From: an uncultured Bacteroidales bacterium
GTDB lineage: Bacteria > Bacteroidota > Bacteroidia > Bacteroidales > Muribaculaceae
Reading direction: 5' to 3'
DNA: 34,677 bases
NCBI GenBank assembly: GCA_902762385.1
Contig: CACWNQ010000021.1
Coordinates: forward strand, 1-34,677
A program made the translations under genes and the position numbers. How positions within the stretch are numbered: the stretch's first letter is position 1; each line of letters opens with the position of its first letter. Below, in pieces: positions 24,658 to 32,095 of the stretch. The notes under the pieces are model-generated. The model worked only from the letters and a program-made list of their open reading frames with translations, had not been told where the DNA came from and did not search any database.

Positions 24658-25211
24658 TTGTATATGAAGCTCAACAGGTAGAAGCCATTGTCGAGCGAGA
24701 ACGCTATGTGAGGGAGTTTCGTGATGTAGCAACCTTTGAAGCTTGCTGCCGCGAATGCCCGAATTATGGCGCTCGATGGGGATGTCCACCATTTGACCAC
24801 GATACACTTAACGACCTGTTGCCCTATAAAAAGGCAATGATAGTTGGCGTGAAACTGACTCCTCGCGACCAGCGAATGCCTATGGAACAAGTCTATGACC
24901 TCATGCGTCCTGAATTGGAAAGACTTAATGGTCGTCTACTTGAACTCGAACGTGAAAATCAAGGTTTTGCGCTAGGCTTTGTTGGCAAGTGCGAACGCTG
25001 TGGGAATGCCCCATGCGCCCGCAAGCAAGGTAAGCCATGCCGCCACCCCGATGTAGTGCGTCCATCGCTAGAGGCCTACGGTTTTAATGTGTCAAAAACT
25101 GCGAGTGAGTTGCTTGGCATTGATATGGTGTGGAGCATGGGAAAGAATGTGCCACGATATCTCACACTGGTGTGCGGTCTATTCTTCAACGGCCCAGACT
25201 TGAAGTGGTGA
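24654..25211 (+). CDS. DUF2284 metal-binding protein
   Basis: A 185-residue soluble protein rich in ordered cysteines. CCRECPNYGARWGCPPFDHD lies at about 31-50, with CERCGNAPCARKQGKPCRHP near 113-132. This two-cluster pattern is the hallmark of DUF2284, predicted to bind metal or an iron-sulfur cluster. Function is unknown. A third part near the C-terminus (LVCGLFFNG) has one more conserved-looking cysteine. The start codon overlaps the stop of the macro-like gene by four bases, and ribD follows 23 bases after the stop. Confidence 0.9.
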   Translation: MIVYEAQQVEAIVERERYVREFRDVATFEACCRECPNYGARWGCPPFDHDTLNDLLPYKKAMIVGVKLTPRDQRMPMEQVYDLMRPELERLNGRLLELERENQGFALGFVGKCERCGNAPCARKQGKPCRHPDVVRPSLEAYGFNVSKTASELLGIDMVWSMGKNVPRYLTLVCGLFFNGPDLKW

Positions 25212-25234
25212 GATTTTAAGGTTTTTGATTGGTG

Positions 25235-26281
25235 ATGGAGATTGACGAGAAATACATGCGGCGTGCGTTGCAACTGGCACGACAGGGAGGAGGCCACACC
25301 TCGCCAAATCCCATGGTGGGAGCTGTTGTGGTACACAACGGCATTATAATTGGCGAAGGGTTCCACCGTTGTTGTGGCAAGAGTCATGCCGAGGTCAATG
25401 CCATTTCATCAGTTCGAGACCAATCACTTCTTCCTGAAAGCACAATCTATGTCACTCTAGAACCATGCTCGCATTATGGAAAGACACCTCCTTGTGCTAA
25501 GCTATTGATAGAGAAAGGCATCAAACGTGTAGTGGTCGGCACTCTCGACCCATTTGAGAAGGTAAGTGGCCGTGGTGTGGCGATGCTTAGAGAAGTTGGC
25601 GCCGAAGTGTTAGTTGGTGTGCTTGAACAAGAGTGCCGAGAACTAAACCATCGTTTTTTCACAGCACATACTACCGGCAAGCCTTGGGTAATGCTCAAGT
25701 GGGCTCAGAGTAGCGACGGCTTCCTAGCTAGCAAAGATGGCAGAGTTGGTTTCAGCACCCCATTGACAAGAGCGTTGATGCACCGCGAACGCTCAATGGT
25801 CGATGCCATTGTAGTGGGAGCAAACACCGTTAAAATCGATAATCCAACGCTCACAGTTCGACATTGGAGTGGTAGTTCGCCATTGCGAGTAGTCCTTGAC
25901 CGGAAACTCACAATGCCAAGTAGCAGTGGTCTACTGAATGACGGAGGCAAGATTTTGATATACAATGACAAAAAGGAAGAAGTTAGAGGTAATATTGAAT
26001 GGGTTAAGCTCGACACGACTGAGCCACAGGCGTGGCTACGCGACATGTATCGACGCGGTATCACCAGCGTGATGATTGAGGGCGGCTATAATGTTCTCCA
26101 ACAATTGATTAATGCCAGTGCTTGGAACGAACTTCGCATCGAAGTGTCACCGATATTATTAGGAGAAGGAATTAAAGCTCCAATTATTGAAACGAGTCAA
26201 GCTAAATATCAAGAAGTTGATGGGAATGTGATTCTAACGCTAATTCTTGACTCCCATACTATTGAGAGCATGCAGGCCTAA
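25235..26281 (+). CDS. ribD: Bifunctional riboflavin biosynthesis deaminase/reductase RibD
   Basis: RibD carries out two consecutive steps of riboflavin synthesis, deamination of the GTP cyclohydrolase II product and NADPH-dependent reduction of the ribosyl side chain. The 348-residue protein has a cytidine-deaminase domain at 1-120 with zinc ligands His51 and Cys78/Cys87 and catalytic Glu53 (SHAEVNAI, EPCSHYGKTPPC). A RibD_C reductase domain follows from about 145 to the end (KWAQSSDGFLA, VGANTVKIDNPTLTVR, MIEGGYNVL). The frame extends six bases upstream with TTG-GTG, but the ATG at 25235 is the natural start. The 3' end overlaps the convergent MATE gene by 42 bases, with no terminator between them. 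Confidence 0.95.
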   Translation: MEIDEKYMRRALQLARQGGGHTSPNPMVGAVVVHNGIIIGEGFHRCCGKSHAEVNAISSVRDQSLLPESTIYVTLEPCSHYGKTPPCAKLLIEKGIKRVVVGTLDPFEKVSGRGVAMLREVGAEVLVGVLEQECRELNHRFFTAHTTGKPWVMLKWAQSSDGFLASKDGRVGFSTPLTRALMHRERSMVDAIVVGANTVKIDNPTLTVRHWSGSSPLRVVLDRKLTMPSSSGLLNDGGKILIYNDKKEEVRGNIEWVKLDTTEPQAWLRDMYRRGITSVMIEGGYNVLQQLINASAWNELRIEVSPILLGEGIKAPIIETSQAKYQEVDGNVILTLILDSHTIESMQA

Positions 26282-27598
26282 CGGGATTGCCAGCAGGAAC
26301 GACGCAGTATCGGCAACTGCCTGTGCAATCTCAACTCCCAAAAAATCAAGAATGAGATTTCCCAGGAACAATGCAGGGATGAGAAAAATTCCTTGTCTTG
26401 ACATCGCCATTATGGTGGCTGGCACGGTGCGGCGTATGTTCTGCAAGTACATATTGACCATAACCACATAACCAGTCAATGGGAATGCCAGGCACTGATA
26501 ACGAAGTATCTCAGTACCCATGCGACTAACCTCGGGGTCACTCTCTACGAACAGCGACACCAATTGCCGAGCGAAGATAAATCCTGCAACTGCAAGGATT
26601 GTGCAGTAGATTGTCGACACTTTGCAGCTGTGGATAAAGGCGGCTCGCACACGGTCGAACTTTCCTGCGCCATAGTTGAAACCACACACGGGTTGGAAAC
26701 CTTGTCCGTAACCTATCATCGCAGCGCTGGCAAGCATAGCGATGCGACTCACGACCGAAAAACTTGCGATTGCCGAGTCGCCATAGATACCTGCCACGTG
26801 GTTGAGGATAAGTGCTGAGATTCCCATCATCGACTGTCGTGCCAGAGATGGCAATCCACCTGCGGCAATGTCGCGATAGCGCTGCATTGTGGGTTTGAAC
26901 TGCGAGAGACGTATTGGCACCCCTCCCCTCTTTCCAGCGAGCATGAGCATGAGAGTGAAGCTCACCACCTGCGAGAGCGCCGTCGCCATGCCTGCACCTT
27001 TTACCCCCAGTCCCAATCCGAATATAAAGATTGGATCAAGAACCACGTTGAGCGCAGCTCCCGTCATGATGCCAAGCATCGAGAGCATTGCGTTGCCTTG
27101 ATGACGCATGAGGTTGTTCATGGTAAAGCAACTCATTATGAACGGTGTACCAAGCAAGATAAATGTAAAATAGTCGCAAGCATAAGGTAGAATTGTCTCG
27201 GTGGAACCGAAGAAGCGTAGCACAGGTTGCATGAATGTGAAACCTATAATAGCAATTATTGCGCCCGTGAGCCACGTCGAGACTAGTCCAACCGATGCCA
27301 TCACACTGGCATTGTGGCTGTCCTCATGGCCAAGCATGCGTGAGATGTAGTTGCCTGCGCCTTGGCCAAAGAAGAAGGCGATGCTCTGCACTATCGACAT
27401 ATACGAGAATACGATGCCAAGCGCCGCCACGCTCTGCGTATTGATTTGTCCAACAAAGAAGGTGTCAACCAGGTTGTAGATGCCCGTCACAAGCATACTC
27501 ACCATGGCAGGCACAGCAAGCCCGGTGACCAACCTGCCTACTGGCTGGGTGGTCAACTTCACAAATTTAGCATGCTGCGCTGGACTGTTGTTGTGCAT
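26240..27598 (-). CDS. MATE family efflux transporter
   Basis: A 452-residue inner-membrane protein with about twelve hydrophobic helices. Early MatE markers are LAVPAMVSMLVTGIYNLVDT and FFVGQINTQSVAALG, with a repeated counterpart in the second half (ASAAMIGYGQGFQPVCGFN). MATE transporters export cationic drugs, dyes or metabolites using sodium or proton gradients. The substrate is not predictable here. It lies 74 bases after the esterase gene, separated by heptad repeats, so it may be at the end of the radical SAM operon or separately expressed. The C-terminal coding bases overlap the end of ribD on the other strand. Confidence 0.93.
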   Translation of the reverse strand: MHNNSPAQHAKFVKLTTQPVGRLVTGLAVPAMVSMLVTGIYNLVDTFFVGQINTQSVAALGIVFSYMSIVQSIAFFFGQGAGNYISRMLGHEDSHNASVMASVGLVSTWLTGAIIAIIGFTFMQPVLRFFGSTETILPYACDYFTFILLGTPFIMSCFTMNNLMRHQGNAMLSMLGIMTGAALNVVLDPIFIFGLGLGVKGAGMATALSQVVSFTLMLMLAGKRGGVPIRLSQFKPTMQRYRDIAAGGLPSLARQSMMGISALILNHVAGIYGDSAIASFSVVSRIAMLASAAMIGYGQGFQPVCGFNYGAGKFDRVRAAFIHSCKVSTIYCTILAVAGFIFARQLVSLFVESDPEVSRMGTEILRYQCLAFPLTGYVVMVNMYLQNIRRTVPATIMAMSRQGIFLIPALFLGNLILDFLGVEIAQAVADTASFLLAIPLGLHALNSMGVKN

Positions 27599-27612
27599 TG
27601 GGGCTTAGTCGG

Positions 27613-27667
27613 TTTTCAGTAATCAGTTCTAAGTTTTCAGTTGGCTGAAGATATTATGCATTATGCA
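27613..27667. repeat. Heptad repeats between the esterase and MATE genes
   Basis: Four consecutive 7-base units (TTTTCAG, TAATCAG, TTCTAAG, TTTTCAG) run from 27613 to 27640. Their complement is the CTGNNNA family seen before glyA at 2397-2431. A second, unrelated heptad, TTATGCA, is perfectly duplicated at 27654-27667, just downstream of the esterase stop at 27673. Confidence 0.75.
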
Positions 27668-27672
27668 TCTGT

Positions 27673-29025
27673 TTATCCTTGTCCTTGGCTCTTGGGAGTG
27701 ACGCCGGGGCGCGGTGCAGTAATATGAAGATCTCTTGCAAATACTGTATTTCCCATATCTTCGTTCACCGTCACCAGCTCCACTCGTCCATCACAGATGG
27801 CGATGTTGCACACTTCCATCGCATAAACATCATCTGGCAGCATCAAAATGCCGCGCACACGACCGTTCTGATCACATATCTGAATGCCCGCATCGGTTAC
27901 TACCCACAAGTTGCCAGCTCCGTCAAATGCTATACACGAAATATAAGGATACGAGTTGCCATAGCTATGCAACCAGTAGAAATATTGCTTGTTTTGCCAC
28001 TCGCCATTATCAGCCTTAGTATACTGCACAAGACTATTATTCTTGTCTGCGACAACCATCAAAGTGCTGTCGGGGTAATAAACCATATGGGTGAAAGTGA
28101 ATGATTGAGTAGCATTATATCCATCCACCTTGGAAACTATCTTCCACTCGCTGTCGGCCACTAACATGGTGTCGAGCAGGTTGTTCTGCGTCTTGCCACA
28201 CTTAGGCGCTTCGGGCCAGCCTTGCCACATCCATTCCATGACTTCGGGGAAGATCTCGTTGGCGCGCTTCACGCCATGGTAGCAGTCGCTCCAGTCGTAA
28301 CGGGCGTCATAGCCAGCGAAGTCGAGTGCCGAGGCGAGCATGCGGTTACCCTCGTACCAGTGGCCGAACAATGGGTTCCACACATCGTTGGTGCCGTCTT
28401 GCAAGAAGATGCGCAAGGGGCGAGGCTCACTTTTTCGGACTATCGCCTGGAGGTCGTTGCCTCCACGCATCGCCACAAAGGTGCCCACACCGCTGAAAAC
28501 CCGACTGAACATGTCAGGGCGGTGCCAAGCCGCCGTGAACGCTGCTATTCCGCCACTGCTCAGTCCAAATATCATGGCGTCGGCCCCACGATGCGAGATT
28601 TTAACAGGGAGCCCACGGGCTGTGGTGAGGCTCTCCACCCAGGGCAGCACCTCGTCATTAATGAAGGAAGCAAACGTGGCAGTGGTCATGTCGAACTCGT
28701 TGCTGCGGTTGTAGCGCAGCACATTACCATCCTTGTCCTTTATGACACCAGGCTGCACGAATACGCCAATGGTCACTGGCATTTTGCCGGCAGTGATGAG
28801 ACTGTCCATCACATGTGGGGCGTTGCAAAGTATTCCATCGAGCCCTACATAGAGGCACGCAGGTTGCTTGCCGTCGTAGGCATCGGGCACGTAGACCTGA
28901 ATTTCACGCTCTGTGCCAGGATAGTGCCACTTGGCCTTGAGAGAGCCTTTTATTATTTCATGTGCGCTAGCATTTAAACACAAGGCAGAAAAAAGCAGAG
29001 TAATGATTAGGAAACGATGCTTCAT
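27673..29025 (-). CDS. Secreted esterase with C-terminal propeller-like domain
   Basis: A 450-residue protein with signal peptide (about 1-21). Residues about 25-270 form a CE1/Fes-like alpha/beta-hydrolase. The nucleophile elbow is GLSSGG (Ser156), an acidic residue lies in QDGTNDVWN (Asp210 or Asp214), and the histidine is His250 in CYHGVKRANEIFPEVM. Such esterases act on acyl or feruloyl groups of polysaccharides or on siderophores. Residues about 290-440 have repeated strand turns (FTHMVYYPDSTLMVVAD, ISCIAFDGAGNLWVVTD), similar to SMP-30/gluconolactonase-like propellers. It follows the radical SAM gene by 19 bases and is probably co-transcribed with it. Whether it belongs functionally to the lipoprotein modification system is unknown. 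Confidence 0.88.
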   Translation of the reverse strand: MKHRFLIITLLFSALCLNASAHEIIKGSLKAKWHYPGTEREIQVYVPDAYDGKQPACLYVGLDGILCNAPHVMDSLITAGKMPVTIGVFVQPGVIKDKDGNVLRYNRSNEFDMTTATFASFINDEVLPWVESLTTARGLPVKISHRGADAMIFGLSSGGIAAFTAAWHRPDMFSRVFSGVGTFVAMRGGNDLQAIVRKSEPRPLRIFLQDGTNDVWNPLFGHWYEGNRMLASALDFAGYDARYDWSDCYHGVKRANEIFPEVMEWMWQGWPEAPKCGKTQNNLLDTMLVADSEWKIVSKVDGYNATQSFTFTHMVYYPDSTLMVVADKNNSLVQYTKADNGEWQNKQYFYWLHSYGNSYPYISCIAFDGAGNLWVVTDAGIQICDQNGRVRGILMLPDDVYAMEVCNIAICDGRVELVTVNEDMGNTVFARDLHITAPRPGVTPKSQGQG

Positions 29026-29044
29026 ATTATAATGGAAATATTAA

Positions 29045-30109
29045 TCATTTTTGGGCAGCACAAATTGTAAGATAATTGCAGTGGAGCATCTCCCCGTCAT
29101 CGCCACGAAGGTGGAAAGGCCCACCAGCGCACCAGTCCCACGCTTTGCAGCGAGCACATTCATCACGTTTCATCCAGCGGCGGTTGCGCATTACCTCAAA
29201 TCGGTTTTGCCACACATCGCTGAAGCGATCATGATAAATATTGCCTTGAGCATAGTGCGCACGGATGCTCATGCAACCACTGATGTCGCCGTTGGCCAGC
29301 ACCGAGGCAGTCATGATTCCGGCATCGCAGCGATACATGTGTTTTCTCACAATGCCCTCATAGTCGCCCAAAAATCCCTCGCAGCTGTACGACAGATTGA
29401 TATCGCCCTTGTTGCGTGTGTCGGCAATAAACTCCATTAATGCCACATATTGCTCAGGCGACAGGAAAAGTTCGGGATTAAGCTTTGCGCGGCCTTGAGG
29501 GAAGATGGTGAAAATGCGCCATTTCTTCACCCCTGAATCAATGAGGAATTGCTTGAGCTGAGGCAAAGTCGAGAAGTTGCGCTGATTAACGCAAGTAATG
29601 ACATCCCACAGCAGATTGCGGGTGCGTGTGAGAAGGCCAATTGCGTTAATAGCGCCGTCGAACGAGTTGCCTCGCAGCCAGTTGTGCTCAGTTTCCAAAC
29701 CATCCAGGCTAATCGCCACCGTGCGAAGGCCTGCCTCCAAGATGTCATGGAGCAGAGACTCGGTAAGCAACACGCCATTTGTCACGAATCCCCACATAAA
29801 GCCACGCTCGGTAATTGCTTTGCCACAATCGACAATATCAGGTCGTACCAATGGTTCACCACCAACGGTGTTGACCAGCACACGGCGAGGATCGGTCATA
29901 GTTGCCACATCGTCGAGCACTGGAAGAAAATCATCGAGTGGCATATCGGGTTGTGTCGCAATCTTGCGACAGTCACTGCCACAATGCCTGCACGACAAGT
30001 TGCAACGCAACGTACATTCCCAAAACAGCTGTCGCAATGGGTGTTTCTTCTCGAGCTCTCGGCGCTCACGTCGCGTTTTTTCAAGAGCTATAAGCTGGCG
30101 AGTAGTCAT
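29045..30109 (-). CDS. Radical SAM/SPASM enzyme paired with lipoproteins
   Basis: A 354-residue cytoplasmic enzyme. The radical SAM cluster motif is CNLSCRHC, with Cys36, Cys40 and Cys43, and GGEP lies at 83-86. A SPASM-type auxiliary-cluster region is at the C-terminus, with cysteines at 261, 279, 318, 321, 327, 344 and 350 (CARCKAWDWC core). SPASM enzymes commonly modify ribosomal peptides, for example by crosslinks or epimerisation. The start codon overlaps the stop of the upstream lipoprotein gene by one base (TGATG), so expression is coupled to its probable substrate. I recall related rSAM/lipoprotein pairs in Bacteroidota (TIGR04133 with TIGR04134). The reaction is not known to me. The esterase gene follows after 19 bases. 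Confidence 0.92.
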   Translation of the reverse strand: MTTRQLIALEKTRRERRELEKKHPLRQLFWECTLRCNLSCRHCGSDCRKIATQPDMPLDDFLPVLDDVATMTDPRRVLVNTVGGEPLVRPDIVDCGKAITERGFMWGFVTNGVLLTESLLHDILEAGLRTVAISLDGLETEHNWLRGNSFDGAINAIGLLTRTRNLLWDVITCVNQRNFSTLPQLKQFLIDSGVKKWRIFTIFPQGRAKLNPELFLSPEQYVALMEFIADTRNKGDINLSYSCEGFLGDYEGIVRKHMYRCDAGIMTASVLANGDISGCMSIRAHYAQGNIYHDRFSDVWQNRFEVMRNRRWMKRDECARCKAWDWCAGGPFHLRGDDGEMLHCNYLTICAAQK

Positions 30110-30429
30110 CAGTTGCCTTTATTTTTTGCATTATTTCGCTTTACCTCATTGGGCACAGGCACAGTGTCGAGCATATCGGCAGGAGGACCATATACAACCT
30201 CGACCATTTCGGGATCAATCGTTGAGTCAATATCCTCGATGGGAGGTCCATAAACGTCTTCTACCACTTCCACTTCGGTAGAATCCTCCATCTCGGGTGG
30301 TGGACCATACACAGTCTCGTAAGGCGAGCTACAGCCACTAGAACCGCATGTCGAGAATCCCAGCATAGTACCTATAGCTACTAAGGCTCGTGCTGTCCAT
30401 TTTTTTATATGAAAAAACGTCTTATTCAT
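30109..30429 (-). CDS. Small VYGPP-repeat lipoprotein, likely radical SAM substrate (copy A)
   Basis: A 106-residue protein with a positively charged start (HIKKWTARA) and a hydrophobic segment ending in a lipobox-like FSTC (Cys28), so it is predicted to be exported and lipidated. The mature part carries three VYGPP motifs at residues 40-44, 59-63 and 79-83, about 20 residues apart and separated by acidic spacers rich in Glu, Asp and Pro. A short basic tail (KRNNAKNKGN) follows. The region before Cys28 closely matches copy B, including the identical KKWTARA. The ATG at 30429 (MNK) is chosen over an upstream TTG because copy B also starts MNK. The radical SAM gene begins on the last base of its stop codon. 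Confidence 0.85.
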   Translation of the reverse strand: MNKTFFHIKKWTARALVAIGTMLGFSTCGSSGCSSPYETVYGPPPEMEDSTEVEVVEDVYGPPIEDIDSTIDPEMVEVVYGPPADMLDTVPVPNEVKRNNAKNKGN

Positions 30430-30453
30430 AAGGTCCAATTATTTGGTGGGAAT

Positions 30454-30717
30454 TTAGTTTTCTTTTTCGTGCTTCAGAAGCGTTGCTTTCGATTGCTGAC
30501 CAACCGAATCGATTGCTATTTCCTCGACGGGAGGACCATAAACATCCTCAACAGCCTCAACTTTATTTTGGCTATAATTGGGTGGAGGGCCATAAACGCC
30601 AGCTGCAGGATTTGGGCCATTCTTTATCGTAGAACAAGCCGAAATCCCCAGTAATGCACCCAATGCAACAGCTGCCCTTGCAGTCCATTTCTTAACAGCA
30701 AAACTCACTTTATTCAT
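30454..30717 (-). CDS. Small VYGPP-repeat lipoprotein, likely radical SAM substrate (copy B)
   Basis: An 87-residue paralog of the next gene. The N-terminal segment (VKKWTARA, then a hydrophobic run) ends in the lipobox GISAC with Cys28 at the same position. Two VYGPP motifs lie at 41-45 and 59-63. The second is set in the same context as in copy A (VEDVYGPP followed by V/I-E and an acidic residue). The tail is Lys/Glu-rich. It is first in the operon, 24 bases before copy A's ATG, and has a promoter at 30757-30788. The ATG at 30717 is preferred to a TTG at 30723. Function is unknown. The paired enzyme implies it is modified at or near the YGPP sites. Confidence 0.83.
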   Translation of the reverse strand: MNKVSFAVKKWTARAAVALGALLGISACSTIKNGPNPAAGVYGPPPNYSQNKVEAVEDVYGPPVEEIAIDSVGQQSKATLLKHEKEN

Positions 30718-30756
30718 AGCCAACTACACTATTTTGGAGAGATTTATTACAACAAG

Positions 30757-30788
30757 CAAATTTACAACATTTCTAGCTCACATGCAAA
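30757..30788 (-). promoter_or_regulatory. Promoter of the VYGPP lipoprotein-radical SAM operon
   Basis: On the - strand TTTG (complement of 30785-30788) and TAAATTTG (complement of 30757-30764) are 20 bases apart, a good Bacteroidota promoter about 40 bases before the first lipoprotein gene. It is back to back with a + strand -7 element at 30807-30814. Confidence 0.65.
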
Positions 30789-30806
30789 TATTCGCTGAAA
30801 AAACGC

Positions 30807-30814
30807 TATCTTTG
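30807..30814 (+). promoter_or_regulatory. Putative -7 element for the small membrane protein gene
   Basis: TATCTTTG matches TAnnTTTG and lies 31 bases before the ATG at 30846. The -33 element is not clear. Confidence 0.45.
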
Positions 30815-30845
30815 CAAATCATAACTACTATTCAATCTAGAAAAC

Positions 30846-30998
30846 ATGGATGCATTTGTTTCATTCTGTAAAGAGAACTTTCAGTTAGTTTGCCTGCTTG
30901 TGGGCTTTTTGGGAGTACTCGTGAGTATAGTTTCAGTTGCTTATGAGATAAAAAAGAGAAAGCGCAGAAAAGACCAAAACAAAAAAGTAGACAAATAA
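30846..30998 (+). CDS. Small single-helix membrane protein, 50 aa
   Basis: ATG at 30846 opens 50 codons ending in TAA. Residues about 13-34 are strongly hydrophobic (FQLVCLLVGFLGVLVSIVSV). A very basic tail (KKRKRRKDQNKK) follows, predicting a single helix with the C-terminus in the cytoplasm. A -7 element lies 31 bases upstream, and the TfoX-N gene follows 14 bases after the stop, so it is probably the first gene of a two-gene operon. Its function is unknown. It is short but has promoter, composition and spacing in its favour. Confidence 0.55.
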   Translation: MDAFVSFCKENFQLVCLLVGFLGVLVSIVSVAYEIKKRKRRKDQNKKVDK

Positions 30999-31012
30999 AA
31001 ACATCATTCCAC

Positions 31013-31333
31013 ATGGCAAGCAATCAGGACTTTGTTCAGTATGTTGCCGACCAGTGCTCTGGTGCCGGTGATATAATCACCAAGAAAATGTTTGGCGACT
31101 ATGCCATCTATTGTGATGGCAAGATTTTTGGCCTTATATGTGATGATTGTTTATATTTGAAGCCAACCGAGGCTGTCAAACCCTTGCTACGAGAAATAGA
31201 CATGTGTCCTCCATATGAAGGGGCAAAAGCTTATTATCGCATAATCGACGTTGACGACCACGACTATCTGGCCTTGCTTGTTAGTGAAACATGCAAAGCC
31301 TTGCCCGAGCCAAAGCTCAAGAAGAAGAAATAA
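31013..31333 (+). CDS. TfoX N-terminal domain protein
   Basis: A 106-residue soluble protein consisting of one TfoX_N domain. It shows the conserved start (QDFVQYVADQ), KKMFGDYAIYCDGKIFGLICDD at about 24-45 and LYLKPTEA near 47-54. In gamma-proteobacteria TfoX/Sxy regulates competence, but stand-alone TfoX_N proteins in Bacteroidota have no established role. The C-terminal domain of full-length TfoX is absent, and the protein ends in a basic KLKKKK tail. It follows the small membrane protein gene by 14 bases. Confidence 0.9.
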   Translation: MASNQDFVQYVADQCSGAGDIITKKMFGDYAIYCDGKIFGLICDDCLYLKPTEAVKPLLREIDMCPPYEGAKAYYRIIDVDDHDYLALLVSETCKALPEPKLKKKK

Positions 31334-31398
31334 TAGTTTACTTTGAATAGGCACAATTAATTGCCAAACGATAATAAGCATTGTTAGAAAAAAAATTG

Positions 31399-31406
31399 TA
31401 TCTTTG
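31399..31406 (+). promoter_or_regulatory. Putative distal -7 element for the lipoprotein at 31532
   Basis: TATCTTTG matches TAnnTTTG and would give a leader of about 120 bases. A second identical element lies at 31494-31501, closer to the gene. Confidence 0.4.
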
Positions 31407-31493
31407 CTCCCTAATTGCTGATAAAAAATAATCCCTCTGTTCAAATCATCGGACAACAAACTCAATAAAACGATGAAAAGAGAAGTAATGATT

Positions 31494-31501
31494 ATCTTTG
31501 C
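31494..31501 (+). promoter_or_regulatory. Putative proximal -7 element for the lipoprotein at 31532
   Basis: TATCTTTG lies 30 bases before the ATG at 31532, the usual distance in this window. The -33 region is weak. With the copy at 31399-31406 it may form a tandem promoter. Confidence 0.5.
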
Positions 31502-31531
31502 AAAAATAACAATCACTAAAATCTTTAAAAT

Positions 31532-31897
31532 ATGAAGAAGATACTTTTATTAATGGCAATAGTGTTGCCACTGGTGCTCACATCGTGTGGAGACGATAAA
31601 GATGAACCAAAATCTCTGGAAAATCAGCTTATTGGCCAATGGGAAAGCTCATGGGAAATAGATGGAGACAGCTATCACAACATCGCCATTTTCGATTCGG
31701 ACCACCAGTTTTATCACTCTGGCTATAAGAATGACACCCAAATCATTCGTGTGTCATATACATGGGAGTTGAATGGTAACACTTTAAAACTTATTAGAAA
31801 TTACGACTCTGCCGAGACCTCACATGAGATAACTATTAAAGACAATGTGCTAACTATCAGTGGTTATAAAGAGACCTACCATAAGGTGGATAGTTAA
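31532..31897 (+). CDS. Small lipocalin-like lipoprotein, 121 aa
   Basis: A signal peptide with a clear lipobox (LTSC, Cys19) is followed by an acidic stretch (GDDKDEP), typical of Bacteroidota surface or outer-membrane lipoproteins. The remaining 90 residues alternate hydrophobic and polar positions. The QLIGQWESSWEIDG entry and later ITIKDNVLTISGY are reminiscent of small lipocalin-like beta-barrels. The exact family is not certain and no ligand can be proposed. It stands alone, with its own -7 elements upstream and a terminator at 31921-31957. Confidence 0.75.
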   Translation: MKKILLLMAIVLPLVLTSCGDDKDEPKSLENQLIGQWESSWEIDGDSYHNIAIFDSDHQFYHSGYKNDTQIIRVSYTWELNGNTLKLIRNYDSAETSHEITIKDNVLTISGYKETYHKVDS

Positions 31898-31920
31898 TCT
31901 CCCATATCTTTTATGAGCTA

Positions 31921-31957
31921 AAGCGGTTGAGTTACTTTGTGTAACCAATCGCTTTTT
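31921..31957 (+). terminator. Terminator after the small lipoprotein
   Basis: The stem pairs 31921-31935 with 31941-31954, with one bulged A and a G-T pair, around the loop TTTGT. A T run ends at 31957. It lies about 25 bases after the lipoprotein stop. Confidence 0.85.
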
Positions 31958-32057
31958 TATGATGCTTACTATCATTGGACAACAGGTAACAAAAGTTTAT
32001 CTATTGTTGATTAACAATAAGTCTCAAAAAAATAAACAGAAATAAGGAAATAATGCC

Positions 32058-32065
32058 TAACTTTG
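32058..32065 (+). promoter_or_regulatory. Putative -7 element of the CDF transporter gene
   Basis: TAACTTTG matches TAnnTTTG and lies 30 bases before the ATG at 32096. No clear -33 TTG at the usual spacing. Confidence 0.5.
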
Positions 32066-32095
32066 TAGTCAAATAACGAGTATTCTATTTTTCTT

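Noticed and set aside
28222-28977. 251-codon + strand frame inside the esterase gene
   Set aside because: It is antisense to a clear alpha/beta hydrolase and shows no domain.
29549-30281. Two long + strand frames opposite the radical SAM gene
   Set aside because: They are antisense to a motif-rich enzyme and give Ser/Arg-rich or His-rich peptides with no features.
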